In this document: piece after piece, positions 36,033-44,438 of the stretch | Layout: every line of letters starts with the position of its first letter | How positions within the stretch are numbered: the stretch's first letter is position 1 | Source: DATGMS01 sp035303945 | GTDB taxonomy: Bacteria > Bacteroidota > Bacteroidia > Cytophagales > Cyclobacteriaceae | Assembly: GCA_035303945.1 (NCBI GenBank) | Contig: DATGQZ010000012.1 | Coordinates: 1 to 64,000 of the forward strand | Direction of reading: 5' to 3' | Length of the DNA: 64,000 bases | Notes under the pieces: generated by a model | Database searches by the model: none | Told to the model about the DNA's origin: nothing | The model's input: the letters and a program-made list of their open reading frames with translations, nothing else | Translations under genes and position numbers: made by a program

Positions 36033-37175
36033 ATGAGAGTATATTTTGACAATGCCGCCACTACAGCCCTGGATGAACGCGTGCTGGAGGCCATGCTTCC
36101 CTTTATGCGTGAGCACCATGGCAACCCATCCTCCGTGCATTCACTTGGGCGGGAAGTGAGGACGGCCATTGAAAAAGCAAGAAAAAAAGTAGCGGAATTA
36201 TTGAATGCCAGCCCCTCCGAAATTTTCTTTACCTCGGGAGGAACGGAAGCCGACAATACGGCCATCTTCTGCGGCATTGAAAGCTATGGCATCACGCACG
36301 CTATTACCTCACCATTGGAGCATCATGCCGTGCTACACCCTTTGCAGGAATGCGAAAAAAGAGGACAGATTCAATTAAGCTACGTTGAGGTTGATAATCA
36401 AGGACGCATCAATCTGGATCACTTGAAGGAGCTTTTGGAAAGCCATCCAAATGCTTTTGTCAGCATTATGCACGCTAATAACGAAATTGGCAATATCAAT
36501 GATATTGATGCGATAGGAACGATGTGCCGCGAATTTGGCGCGTTCTTTCATTCCGATACCGTGCAGACCGTTGGACATTATATTCATGACCTGGCGAAAA
36601 CTGCCGTTAACGCCACTGCCGGGGCAGGACATAAATTTCACGGCCCCAAAGGTACCGGCTTTCTCTATGTGAGGAAGGACAAAAAAATCCATCCTTATAT
36701 CCACGGAGGCGCACAAGAACGAAATATGAGAGGAGGGACAGAAAATGTCTATGGAATCATCGGCATCGCCAAGGCCCTGGAGCTGGCTTATGAGGAAATG
36801 TCAGCTCACCGGCGACATATTGAGGCCTTGAAAGCTCACTTTATTGAAGTGCTGAAAGAGGGTATTCCTGAGGTGGAATTCAATGGATTGTCCGCCGACA
36901 TGAACAACAGCCTCTACACGGTATTGAATGTCAGCTTACCTCCTTCAGATGAAAACCACGGCATGGTCTTGTTCAACCTTGACCTGCAAGGCATCGCTGC
37001 TTCGGGAGGCTCTGCCTGCAGCAGTGGAGCAGCGGTGGGATCACACGTTTTGCGCGCCATACAGCATAACCCTGAGCGGGATTCAGTAAGGTTTTCCTTC
37101 AGCCGCTTCAATACCTATAAAGAAGTGGATTATACCTTAGAAAAGTTAAAAGAGCTGTATGTAGGTGTTCATTAA
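36033..37175 (+). CDS. Cysteine desulfurase (NifS/IscS family)
   Basis: A 380-residue fold-type I PLP enzyme that takes sulfur from cysteine for Fe-S clusters and thiolated cofactors. Visible features: YFDNAATTALDE, HGNPSSVHSLGRE, TSGGTEADN, MHANNEIGNI, HSDTVQT, PLP lysine Lys201 in AGHKFHGPKGTGF, and persulfide-forming Cys329 in GGSACSSGA. The loop around the Cys fits class I (IscS/NifS-like). No iscU or other assembly gene is adjacent. A strong terminator follows. Confidence 0.93.
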   Translation: MRVYFDNAATTALDERVLEAMLPFMREHHGNPSSVHSLGREVRTAIEKARKKVAELLNASPSEIFFTSGGTEADNTAIFCGIESYGITHAITSPLEHHAVLHPLQECEKRGQIQLSYVEVDNQGRINLDHLKELLESHPNAFVSIMHANNEIGNINDIDAIGTMCREFGAFFHSDTVQTVGHYIHDLAKTAVNATAGAGHKFHGPKGTGFLYVRKDKKIHPYIHGGAQERNMRGGTENVYGIIGIAKALELAYEEMSAHRRHIEALKAHFIEVLKEGIPEVEFNGLSADMNNSLYTVLNVSLPPSDENHGMVLFNLDLQGIAASGGSACSSGAAVGSHVLRAIQHNPERDSVRFSFSRFNTYKEVDYTLEKLKELYVGVH

Positions 37176-37200
37176 ACAACATCATGCCTGTTAATTTAAA

Positions 37201-37234
37201 AGCCTTTCGACGCTATCATGTCGAAAGGCTTTTT
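37201..37234. terminator. Bidirectional intrinsic terminator
   Basis: A perfect 11-bp stem, agcctttcgac (37201-37211) with gtcgaaaggct (37220-37230), around an 8-nt loop. It is preceded by aaaa and followed by tttt, so it can end both the cysteine desulfurase transcript and the converging universal stress protein transcript. Confidence 0.92.
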
Positions 37235-37250
37235 GCTTGCCAATTTTATC

Positions 37251-38081
37251 CTAGCTGTGGATTGGAATAGACAATAATGGCACATCATTATTAGAGGCCA
37301 TCATTCGGGTCTTGCTACGGTGGACAAAGGAGTCCCAAAAACCATATTTTCTCGGCATCATAATGAGCAAATCCGCATGCATGTTCTTTACTTCTTTTTC
37401 TATGGAAGCAATGACCTCCGTTGATTCCACATTTTTATAGTAATAAGAGATGCCTTCCAACCCTTCATCAATAACAGGGCTGGAAACTGTTGCCTCTGCT
37501 GGCGTACCCCAGGTTTTGGTTCTCGTTTTCACATGGAATACCTCCACTTCCGCTTCCAGTACGGAAGCAATTTCCCTAATGCGATCAAGAATTCTTTTAG
37601 GCACCCCATCCAGATCCTCACAGGCAAATACAATCTTTTTTAGCCCGTTAAATTTAGAGCCCATCGGCACAGCCAGTACCGGATACTTTTGCTTCATGAT
37701 CACAGAGGTAGTAGTATTGCCAAAAAGTTCTTGAGCAATAGATTTGGGCGCCATACCCATTATCACCATGTCTCCTTGATATTTTTCAACAATCTTATCC
37801 AGCTCTTCACTAACCTCCACCATCAATCCATATTCATAGCTGATTTCGATATGGCATTCTTCGGACAGCTTTGTTGCGCGTTCCTGCAGTAGCTCTTTAT
37901 TATGCTCTTCCAAGCTTTTCATACTGGCAGCCGACAATCTGGCATTGGAAGCATGCACTGGGAAGCTATAGGAATTGAAAAGAATCAAGCGGGCGTTGAG
38001 GACACTGGCGACAGAACAGGCATATTCCAGAGCATTTTCTGCTTCAGGAGAGAAATCGGTGGGAACGATGAAAGTCTTCAT
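37251..38081 (-). CDS. Tandem-domain universal stress protein (UspA family)
   Basis: 276 residues from the ATG at 38081 (MKTFIVPTDFSPEAENAL), where family similarity begins; eight upstream codons are rejected. Two Usp domains: the first (about 1-140) has VPTDFSPEAENALEYA and MGMAPKSIAQELFGNTTTSVI, which approximates the ATP-binding glycine pattern. The second (about 145-276) begins KKIVFACEDLDG and is more divergent. Such proteins help in starvation and stress survival by unknown means. It begins the stress-related part of the window. Confidence 0.92.
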   Translation of the reverse strand: MKTFIVPTDFSPEAENALEYACSVASVLNARLILFNSYSFPVHASNARLSAASMKSLEEHNKELLQERATKLSEECHIEISYEYGLMVEVSEELDKIVEKYQGDMVIMGMAPKSIAQELFGNTTTSVIMKQKYPVLAVPMGSKFNGLKKIVFACEDLDGVPKRILDRIREIASVLEAEVEVFHVKTRTKTWGTPAEATVSSPVIDEGLEGISYYYKNVESTEVIASIEKEVKNMHADLLIMMPRKYGFWDSFVHRSKTRMMASNNDVPLLSIPIHS

Positions 38082-38111
38082 AGGTCGAATATTAAATGGT
38101 AACAATCAGTA

Positions 38112-38159
38112 GTGGATGAAGAAATTCATAAACTGTAAATAGTTATTAAGTTCATCCAC
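38112..38159. repeat. Spaced 9-bp inverted repeat upstream of the Usp gene
   Basis: gtggatgaa at 38112-38120 and ttcatccac at 38151-38159 are perfect inverted arms separated by 30 AT-rich bases. They lie between the end of the trehalose gene and the Usp start (38081). It might be an operator pair or a weak terminator for the trehalose gene; neither can be shown. Confidence 0.35.
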
Positions 38160-38221
38160 GGTGACAAGGTAGCCTTTTGGTTAAGGATAAGGGCTGAAAT
38201 TTGCCACTCCGAAATGATGAT

Positions 38222-40423
38222 TTATATCATCATTATCTGTAAACTTTCTACCTCCCCCAATTGTTCTAGAATCTGTTTTACCTCATGATGGGAGTTAACG
38301 TTGAATTGTGCTCGGCTGCACTTGTGCCCCACACAAATACTGAAAGCCGAGGATGGCAAAGCCTTAAAACTTTCTTCGTTCGTCCATTGATCACCTATGG
38401 CTAAAATGAAATCAAACCTTTCTTTGCCTATAAAATCCATGGCGGCGCTGCTCTTGTCTATTCCCGGTCCTTTGATCTCCAAATAACAATCTCCTTCAAA
38501 TACCTGAAGATTATTGCTTCTAGCAACATATTTAAGATGGCAAAACATTTCTCTCAGCCTCAAATCCCGAAGGCCGTTTTCTGCCTGTCTACAGTGCCAT
38601 ACCAGGGAGTTATCTTTTTCTTCTACAAACGCTCCCGGCGTTCGCAGCACATAATAGTCCATCACGGACCGGACATTGGACTTCCAACGGCTATCAATAG
38701 GCATCACCGCTTTCCAATCTTCCCCCTTATCTTTTCTCCTAACCCACAGGCCATGCTCGGCCATTAAGTTTACCGGATCATGTTGAAACCACCTGCTCAA
38801 CGTATGCCGATCCCTTCCACTGGTGATAACCACCAAAGCTTTTTTGGCAAGTTGGCCGATCACCGCCTTTAGCTCCCTGCTGGGATAGGCTTTTTGTGGG
38901 CGTGATTGATAACTCACCAGTGCACCATCATATTCCAGAAAGACAACCGGCTTCTCGGCCAGCCGAAATTGTTGCTTCAGCTGTTCGAAATCCCGGTGTG
39001 TCAATCGGCTTGACTGCAGTTCTTTTTGTTTTTGTTTGACATACTCTAAACGGCCCATAAAGACATTCGTCCATTGGAACACATCGTACTTTTGCACGCT
39101 TTCTTGCATTACAGCCATACGAGCGATCTGTTCCTCTTCACCCATGGTCAATGCCTGATGAATAGCGGCAGCAACTTCAGTAATGTCATTAGGATTGACC
39201 AGGATAGCATCCTGCAGCTCTTTGCTTGCACCGGCCATCTCAGAAAGAATCAAACAGCCTTTTTGATTGACCTTGCTGGCCACAAATTCTTTACAGACCA
39301 AATTCATCCCGTCCCTCAGCGGTGTCACTAACGCTACGTCTGCCATCCTATAAAATGCACTTAGCTCCTGTAACGGAAAGCTTCTGTAGAAATAATGAAC
39401 CGGTACCCAATCGAAAGAGGAGTACTTGCTATTGATATTCCCTACCAATGTATCTATTTCCTCCTTCAGCTCTGCATATTCCTTCACCTGCTCTCTTGAA
39501 GGAACCACAATCATTATTAAAGAGACCTCACCTCTTTGGGCTTCATTTTCTGCTAAGAATAAATCAAAAGCTTTTAGCCTTTGGAGAATACCCTTAGAAT
39601 AGTCCAGCCGATCTATGGAAAGCAACAGCTTCTGCTCCCCTAATATGGATTTGTAATTGGTGATGGTCGCTTGCGTAGCAGCGTCCTGAGCGGATGCTTT
39701 ATATTTACGGTAGTCAATTCCCATCGGGAACGCATCCACATTGATCAAATGATCATTTGCACGGATATATCCTTTTTCGTTGGAATATCCCAGTACACGA
39801 CTAACCGCGCTCATAAAATGTCGCATATCGTCGTAAGTATGGAATCCTACCAGATCAGCACCGCACAATCCTTGCAGGAGTGCTTCACGCCAAGGCAATA
39901 ACCGGAATATTTCGTAAGAGGGGAAAGGTATGTGTTGGAAGAAGGCAATGGTAGCATTAGGCAAGGCCTGCTTTACCATTTGCGGTAACAGTAACAAGTG
40001 GTAATCATGGATCCAAATTGTATCGTCAGGCTCGGCCATCTCCAATATAACATCACAAAACTTCTGATTGACAGCAACATAGGCTTCCCATAACCTACTT
40101 TCGTAACTAATATATTGGGGGAAGTAGTGAAAGGCCGGCCAAAGCACCCCATTGCTAAACCCTTCATAAAAATCCTCTATTTCTTGATGGGTCAGGAATA
40201 CGGGAGTCATCTTCTTATCTTCCAACTTGCCAATAGTTAACTCCCTTTCCTCTTCGTCAGTCATCTCAATTCCAGGCCAGCCAATCCAAATATTGTCCCT
40301 CTCTGAAAAGATGCAGCCCAAGCCCGTGGCGAGCCCGCCCGAACTAGATTTGAACACCATTTCTCCATCTCTTTTCTCCACACTTAATGGTAACCTGTTA
40401 GACACTATTATTGTTTTTCCCAT
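38222..40423 (-). CDS. otsA: Trehalose-6-phosphate synthase fused to a degenerate trehalose-phosphatase domain
   Basis: 733 residues from the ATG at 40423 (MGKTIIVSNRLPLSV); 25 upstream codons lack similarity. The N-terminal GT20 domain (about 1-470) looks intact: SSGGLATGLG, LWPAFHYFP, IHDYHLLLLPQM, QHIPFPSYEIFRLLP, IDRLDYSKGILQR and LRDGMNLVCKEFVA. It should make trehalose-6-phosphate from UDP-glucose (or ADP-glucose) and glucose-6-phosphate. The C-terminal HAD domain keeps SGRDRHTLSRWF and AEHGLW, but motif I is E497-Y-D499-G-A501 where DxDGT is expected, and the GDDxTDE motif is G-D678-Q679-W-T-N682-E. Nucleophile and metal ligands are therefore replaced, and phosphatase activity is doubtful. 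Confidence 0.93.
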   Translation of the reverse strand: MGKTIIVSNRLPLSVEKRDGEMVFKSSSGGLATGLGCIFSERDNIWIGWPGIEMTDEEERELTIGKLEDKKMTPVFLTHQEIEDFYEGFSNGVLWPAFHYFPQYISYESRLWEAYVAVNQKFCDVILEMAEPDDTIWIHDYHLLLLPQMVKQALPNATIAFFQHIPFPSYEIFRLLPWREALLQGLCGADLVGFHTYDDMRHFMSAVSRVLGYSNEKGYIRANDHLINVDAFPMGIDYRKYKASAQDAATQATITNYKSILGEQKLLLSIDRLDYSKGILQRLKAFDLFLAENEAQRGEVSLIMIVVPSREQVKEYAELKEEIDTLVGNINSKYSSFDWVPVHYFYRSFPLQELSAFYRMADVALVTPLRDGMNLVCKEFVASKVNQKGCLILSEMAGASKELQDAILVNPNDITEVAAAIHQALTMGEEEQIARMAVMQESVQKYDVFQWTNVFMGRLEYVKQKQKELQSSRLTHRDFEQLKQQFRLAEKPVVFLEYDGALVSYQSRPQKAYPSRELKAVIGQLAKKALVVITSGRDRHTLSRWFQHDPVNLMAEHGLWVRRKDKGEDWKAVMPIDSRWKSNVRSVMDYYVLRTPGAFVEEKDNSLVWHCRQAENGLRDLRLREMFCHLKYVARSNNLQVFEGDCYLEIKGPGIDKSSAAMDFIGKERFDFILAIGDQWTNEESFKALPSSAFSICVGHKCSRAQFNVNSHHEVKQILEQLGEVESLQIMMI

Positions 40424-40722
40424 AGTTTTGCTTCCCGTATAAAAACTACTACCAGTAATTTTTATCTCAATCCATAATTTTAAATAAAGACCGTTCACAT
40501 TCTTGTTGTAGTTATAAATTATACATCTATAATGCCATTTGGAAGGAAAGTGCTCGTGGACAATGAGGACGAAGACGGAGGGGCAGGCTTAATGATTATG
40601 CGATTGAGTTGATGTGACCTCCGTTCCCCAAATTGTCTTCTAAAAGTGACATCATTGCCATGGCTCCTTCCAAATAAAAGGGCAAGGAATAAGCCATGTA
40701 AAAGAGGTCTAAAAATTGATCT
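40424..40722. other. Divergent promoter region, trehalose synthase / luciferase-like oxidoreductase
   Basis: A 299-bp gap holding the promoters of both flanking genes. A 26-codon open frame (40532-40612) begins after an AT-rich stretch, but I have no evidence that it is translated. No repeat matching the locus-1 operator is present, and no RNA gene is recognised. Confidence 0.5.
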
Positions 40723-41691
40723 ATGGGCGGTATGATTCAAATAGGATACCACGTTTCCCATGAGCAGTTCTCTCCTACTGAACTGCTTTCTCTTGTCGTA
40801 AAAGCCGAAGCGGCCGGATTTGATTTTGCTATCGCCTCTGACCATTTTTATCCTTGGAACGAAGCTCAGGGGCATTCGGGATTTGTTTGGTCTTGGCTAG
40901 GAGCGGCATTGTCCCGTACATCTATTCCCATGGGAGTGGTCAACTGCCCGTGCCACCGCTACCATCCTGTAATTATAGCTCAGGCGGTAGCTACGCTTTT
41001 GGAAATGTTTCCCAATCGCTTTTGGCTGGCGGCTGGGAGCGGGCAGCTGCTTAATGAAGGAGTTATTGGTTCACATTGGCCGTCTAAGGCCCGTCGAAAT
41101 GAAAAGTTAGAAGAGGCTGTATTTGTCATGAGGTCTTTGTGGAAGGGAGAAGAGGTTAACCACAGAGGTCATTTTGATGTTCAGGAAGCGAAACTTTACA
41201 CCATGCCTCAATCGACGCCTCACCTTATGGCTGCAGCGATTACGCCACCTACGGCTGGATGGGCAGGAACTTGGGCAGATGAGCTTATCACTATTTCCCA
41301 ACCGATAGACCAGCTGAAAAAGGTAACAGAATCCTGGAAAAAAGGCGGGGGGAAAAACAAGCCTATGACTATTAAATGGCAGGTCTCTTATGATCCTGAT
41401 GAAGAAAACGCCAAAAAAGGAGCGCACGAACAATGGAGAACCAATGTTTTCGGCAGTGACCTTTCTTCCCAGCTAAGAACGCCGCTTCAGTTTGAGATGG
41501 CCGCCGCCCATGTCACACCGGAGGAAATGTCTGAATATGTTTTTATTTCAAATGATCCTGAGAAATATATTGAGATGATCAAAACCTATCATGCGATGGG
41601 CTTTGAAAAAATCGATATACACAATGTAAATAAAAACCAAGAAGGCTTTATCCATTTTATCAGCAGCAAAGTGTTGCCTGCCCTAAAATGA
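40723..41691 (+). CDS. Luciferase-like flavin oxidoreductase (TIGR03885-like, non-F420)
   Basis: A 322-residue TIM-barrel flavoprotein of the bacterial luciferase-like family: IGYHVSHEQFSPTELLSLV, FDFAIASDHFYPWNEAQGHSGF, WSWLGAALSRTSIPMG, RFWLAAGSGQLLNEGVIG, and GTWADELITISQPIDQLKKV. The overall form is that of F420-dependent glucose-6-phosphate dehydrogenase-like proteins. The branch in organisms without F420 (TIGR03885 as I recall it) is thought to use FMN instead; the cofactor here is an inference. The start could be ATG 40723 or the ATG at 40732 (MIQIGYHV). Substrate unknown; the stress-gene context is suggestive. Confidence 0.82.
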   Translation: MGGMIQIGYHVSHEQFSPTELLSLVVKAEAAGFDFAIASDHFYPWNEAQGHSGFVWSWLGAALSRTSIPMGVVNCPCHRYHPVIIAQAVATLLEMFPNRFWLAAGSGQLLNEGVIGSHWPSKARRNEKLEEAVFVMRSLWKGEEVNHRGHFDVQEAKLYTMPQSTPHLMAAAITPPTAGWAGTWADELITISQPIDQLKKVTESWKKGGGKNKPMTIKWQVSYDPDEENAKKGAHEQWRTNVFGSDLSSQLRTPLQFEMAAAHVTPEEMSEYVFISNDPEKYIEMIKTYHAMGFEKIDIHNVNKNQEGFIHFISSKVLPALK

Positions 41692-41715
41692 AGGGTGGTT
41701 ATCCACCCTTTTATT
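41691..41715. terminator. Bidirectional terminator between converging genes
   Basis: An 8-bp perfect stem, aagggtgg (41691-41698) with ccaccctt (41703-41710), around the loop ttat, followed by ttatt; on the minus strand a similar T-rich tract follows. It overlaps the last base of the oxidoreductase stop and serves the converging CinA-like gene as well. Confidence 0.8.
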
Positions 41716-41717
41716 CT

Positions 41718-42260
41718 TTAAACCGGAGGCTGCGTCTCTAGTTTAAGTGTTTTTGCGCAGTCCGTAACCAGCATCTTTGCGTACTCCTGTCTGAGTTCAT
41801 CAGGATCTTCTATATCACTGACCAGCTTCTCAGCAAATACGATCCTTCCATTTAATGCAACTGCACCAAAAGCGTAGAGCTCATAAATATTTTCTTCTGG
41901 TATAGGTGAAGCATAACCTGTTAGGCTTAGGCCTATTTTAGCATCAAAGAGATCGCAGACATTTAATGCCAGGCGCTGGGCTATTTCTAAAGCCACACCA
42001 TTGCAGGGATCGCATATTTCGAAAGGAATCTCCAAGTGCCGGGCCTTCTGCTTGCAACTATAGGCCGTGATGCCTCCTTCGAAAAACAAGCCGGCTTCTT
42101 TTTCTGAACTGAATAAGACTTGAAGGAAGCCCGAGGATACGCTCTCCGCTACGGCAACACTCAAATTATGGTCAAAGCAAAAGTGTTTGATGGTATCCAA
42201 TGCAGCAGATACCGCTCGGTCAGAAACCGAGTTGACGTTTTCATCATCTGGTGAGATCAT
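41718..42260 (-). CDS. Divergent CinA C-terminal-domain (PncC-like) protein
   Basis: 180 residues with the fold pattern of CinA C-terminal / PncC nicotinamide-nucleotide amidohydrolase: LSVAVAESVSSGFLQVLFSS, FFEGGITAYSCKQKARHLEIP, LSLTGYASPIPEEN. Two signature parts differ from PncC enzymes: AES-C-T-G-G reads AESVSSG, and the TGxAGPxGG loop reads TGYASPIPEEN. NMN deamidation therefore cannot be assumed. It is last in a five-gene operon with DUF1264, DUF892 and two small acidic proteins, a context suggesting a stress role. Confidence 0.75.
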   Translation of the reverse strand: MISPDDENVNSVSDRAVSAALDTIKHFCFDHNLSVAVAESVSSGFLQVLFSSEKEAGLFFEGGITAYSCKQKARHLEIPFEICDPCNGVALEIAQRLALNVCDLFDAKIGLSLTGYASPIPEENIYELYAFGAVALNGRIVFAEKLVSDIEDPDELRQEYAKMLVTDCAKTLKLETQPPV

Positions 42261-42287
42261 AGGTTTGTTTAAAAGTGAATGATGATT

Positions 42288-43049
42288 TTAATGGTGATGC
42301 GATAGGCTATCGGGGTAGTGATCCACTAGCTGTAGTTGTCTCACTTCACCCTTTTCCCAAGCATTAGCCAAAGGATCTACTTCGGGCATAGGAATATTTT
42401 CCCGCTGTTGCTTTTTGTCAGCAGTAGATATGCCAAAACGCTCATCTCTTTTCGTTAGCAGCTCTTGACGTAATTGCCCTTCCTTGGTAAAACCCATCAT
42501 AAGTAAAGGCGGGCCAATAGGAAGCTCCAGTTCACGGTCTGTATGCCAAGTATGGATAGTTTTTCCATAGGTGGAGACAAGTTTTTCCATAAGTACGTGC
42601 TCCACATCATCGGGAATACCCGGGGCTATTAAAGTGCCGGATTTCACCTCATGATGGTGAGAATGCCACAGTTTCTTTTCCTCCTCCGGCAATTGTTTAA
42701 AGAGGCGTTCTGTGACAATGTATTCAATACCCATAATTTTGGCATCATTGCCATTCCCATCGAAAATAATAGCTTGATAAAGATCTTCATTCAGTTGGCT
42801 TACGTAATGGTGGGCTTCCATTTGGCCCTCCATATTACCTCCATAAAAATGAAAGCCATCCAAATAAATGTTCAGCTTTTTCAATGGTGATTTATCCTGG
42901 AGTAGATCTGCACCCACTCCCAAAATTTCTGATTCTGCTGTCTTTTCCTGCCCTGGAGCTTCTACATATGAGGGAGTATTGTTACCACCACATGCTTGCA
43001 GCAGAAGCCAGGCAGCCGTAATTACTACAGTCGCATGTTTGATCATCAT
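42288..43049 (-). CDS. DUF1264 (oil-body-associated-protein-like) lipoprotein
   Basis: 253 residues; a lipoprotein signal ends LLLQAC. The body matches DUF1264/OBAP: LNIYLDGFHFYGGNMEGQMEAHHYV, YQAIIFDGNGNDAKIMGIEYIV, LWHSHHHEVKSGTLIAPGIP, and KTIHTWHTDRELELPIGPPLLMMGFT. The His-rich segments may bind metal. In plants the family is found on seed oil bodies; bacterial members are uncharacterised. A bacterial lipoprotein version next to DUF892 and trehalose genes hints at desiccation or stress tolerance, which is inference. It lies 6 bp after DUF892 and 27 bp before the CinA-like gene. Confidence 0.85.
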   Translation of the reverse strand: MMIKHATVVITAAWLLLQACGGNNTPSYVEAPGQEKTAESEILGVGADLLQDKSPLKKLNIYLDGFHFYGGNMEGQMEAHHYVSQLNEDLYQAIIFDGNGNDAKIMGIEYIVTERLFKQLPEEEKKLWHSHHHEVKSGTLIAPGIPDDVEHVLMEKLVSTYGKTIHTWHTDRELELPIGPPLLMMGFTKEGQLRQELLTKRDERFGISTADKKQQRENIPMPEVDPLANAWEKGEVRQLQLVDHYPDSLSHHH

Positions 43050-43055
43050 GTGAAT

Positions 43056-43568
43056 TTATGTATCTTCTATTATGGCCATTATCATTTTAACATCTATGGC
43101 CTTTTCCCGTTGAAAGTTTTGTTCTAGCAGATCCTTGACTTCTGGAAGCTGTAAGCGGGTGGCCAAAGAAAACAACCATTCATAGGCTGCCTGATTATAA
43201 TGTGATATTCTCATCACCAGATGCCCAATGGCAAAATCATTAATGACATTTTTGCCAGTTAAGGCGAGATGTTGACCTTCCTCCAACATCATGTCCGCAA
43301 TCGGATTGTTCCTACCGGCAATGGGAAGATCCAACAACACAAAAACCTGCTGCAGGTTGTCCACCTGATCGCTCTTATTCCGCTGATATTGGGCGATAAT
43401 ATCTCTCGCCAATTGGGTATACGCCGCCTCCTGTAGTCCCACCAACTCCTCCAGTAAATGCATTTCACCTTGGTACAGCTCCATCAGCTTTGTCATAAAC
43501 AGCTCATGGAGTTTCGAGGTGTGTAAACGATTGATTCCTTCGGGGGAAGGGTGGTTCTCAAATATCAT
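43056..43568 (-). CDS. DUF892 (YciE/YciF-like) ferritin-like helical protein
   Basis: 170 residues predicted to form a four-helix bundle: LHELFMTKLMELYQGEMHLLEELVGLQEAA, VDNLQQVFVLLDLP, AIGHLVMRISHYNQAAYEWLFSLATRLQ, VKDLLEQNFQREKAIDVKM. The placing of Glu and His residues is consistent with the di-metal ferritin-like DUF892 family, whose members are often stress-induced (YciE/YciF in enterics). No enzymatic function is known. It is third in the five-gene operon, 17 bp after a 46-residue protein. Confidence 0.85.
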   Translation of the reverse strand: MIFENHPSPEGINRLHTSKLHELFMTKLMELYQGEMHLLEELVGLQEAAYTQLARDIIAQYQRNKSDQVDNLQQVFVLLDLPIAGRNNPIADMMLEEGQHLALTGKNVINDFAIGHLVMRISHYNQAAYEWLFSLATRLQLPEVKDLLEQNFQREKAIDVKMIMAIIEDT

Positions 43569-43585
43569 TGGCTTTCTTTATAGGT

Positions 43586-43726
43586 TCACTCCACAGGATT
43601 GGGATCTGGATCCAAACTCATATCTGGCTGCTCTTGTGGAATATTTTGCTCAGCCTTTATCTCTTCATTGAGCTGCTCGTATTCGCGCTTTTTATGCTCT
43701 GCTATAAATGTGATGGTTTTTTCCAT
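43586..43726 (-). CDS. 46-residue acidic protein of unknown function
   Basis: A short frame, ATG at 43726 and stop at 43586-43588: MEKTITFIAEHKKREYEQL, then NEEIKAEQNIPQEQPDMSL and DPDPNPVE. An amphipathic, charged helix is followed by an acidic Pro/Asp tail. The tail resembles the DADPDPEIEP end of the neighbour at 43776-44186, suggesting shared ancestry or partner. It sits in line with the operon (49 bp after that gene, 17 bp before DUF892). Coding is inferred from spacing and composition. Confidence 0.6.
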   Translation of the reverse strand: MEKTITFIAEHKKREYEQLNEEIKAEQNIPQEQPDMSLDPDPNPVE

Positions 43727-43775
43727 GGCTTTGTTTGTTAATCTGGGTTGATGCGCATCGGAAAAAGAATCTTGT

Positions 43776-44186
43776 TTATTCGTTATCTTTTTCTATCCGG
43801 TTGGGTTCTATCTCAGGGTCAGGATCCGCATCCGGTAGCTCTTCTTCATCCGGGTGAGGCAGGTCCCGCTGTGGAAAATCTCTACCGGGGTCAATTTCTC
43901 TCTCATCGGGTCTTGGAATATCGGTCTCTTCTGGCCTTTCTATTTCTGGACCAATGTCAGGATAAGGTTTCTCAGGTCGATCCTGGTTGTAATTCGCCAA
44001 GGTCATTGCTTGTTGATAACTGGAAGATCTACCCACATGATTTTCATTGGGCTGAATATCCAGTGTTACCCGTAATCCTCTTTTCCTTCGCCCTTTGGCT
44101 GGGTGGTAAATGGGTAATTTCGACGCATAATGATCCTTAACTAATTTACTTTCTATTTCTTGAAAGATTGCACGTGATCTGTTCAT
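43776..44186 (-). CDS. Pro/Asp/Glu-rich disordered protein, first gene of a stress operon
   Basis: 136 residues. The first 75 are basic and polar (MNRSRAIFQEIESKLVKDHY, then KGRRKRGLRVTLDIQ). The remainder is low-complexity, with repeated P-D-x-E and P-E/D blocks (PDIGPEIERPEETDIPRPDE, LPHPDEEELPDADPDPEIEP). No fold is expected for that tail. Similar Pro/acidic tails occur in small stress-induced proteins of Bacteroidota. The opposite strand also has an open frame of nearly the same extent, but operon order and composition favour the minus strand. It is first in the unit leading to CinA-like. Confidence 0.62.
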   Translation of the reverse strand: MNRSRAIFQEIESKLVKDHYASKLPIYHPAKGRRKRGLRVTLDIQPNENHVGRSSSYQQAMTLANYNQDRPEKPYPDIGPEIERPEETDIPRPDEREIDPGRDFPQRDLPHPDEEELPDADPDPEIEPNRIEKDNE

Positions 44187-44438
44187 GTTGTGGGTGATTA
44201 AAGTTAGTGGTTAAACCATACACACAACTAAAAACAGTCCAACTTTTTAACCCTATGTTACTATTGAACTTTAAGTTGAGGCGAGGAACTTTTTTAGATG
44301 AATAAACCACCTCCATCAAGTATGACAGGATTTTAAATAATCGAATTATTTGTTTATACAAATTTTCTCATCGAAACACCCTTCAGGTTGTGACCGGAAC
44401 TAAACAAACTGTTGCCCTGCCTCAACATCCCTATCAAA

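Noticed and set aside
40532..40612. A 26-codon frame (MPFGRKVLVDNEDEDGGAG and onward) in the trehalose/oxidoreductase divergent gap
   Set aside because: Too short and without family or spacing support; it may be translated but I cannot support it.
43748..44140. A 130-codon + strand frame opposite the Pro/Asp-rich protein
   Set aside because: Operon order, start position and the acidic Pro-rich composition similar to the neighbouring small protein favour the minus strand frame.
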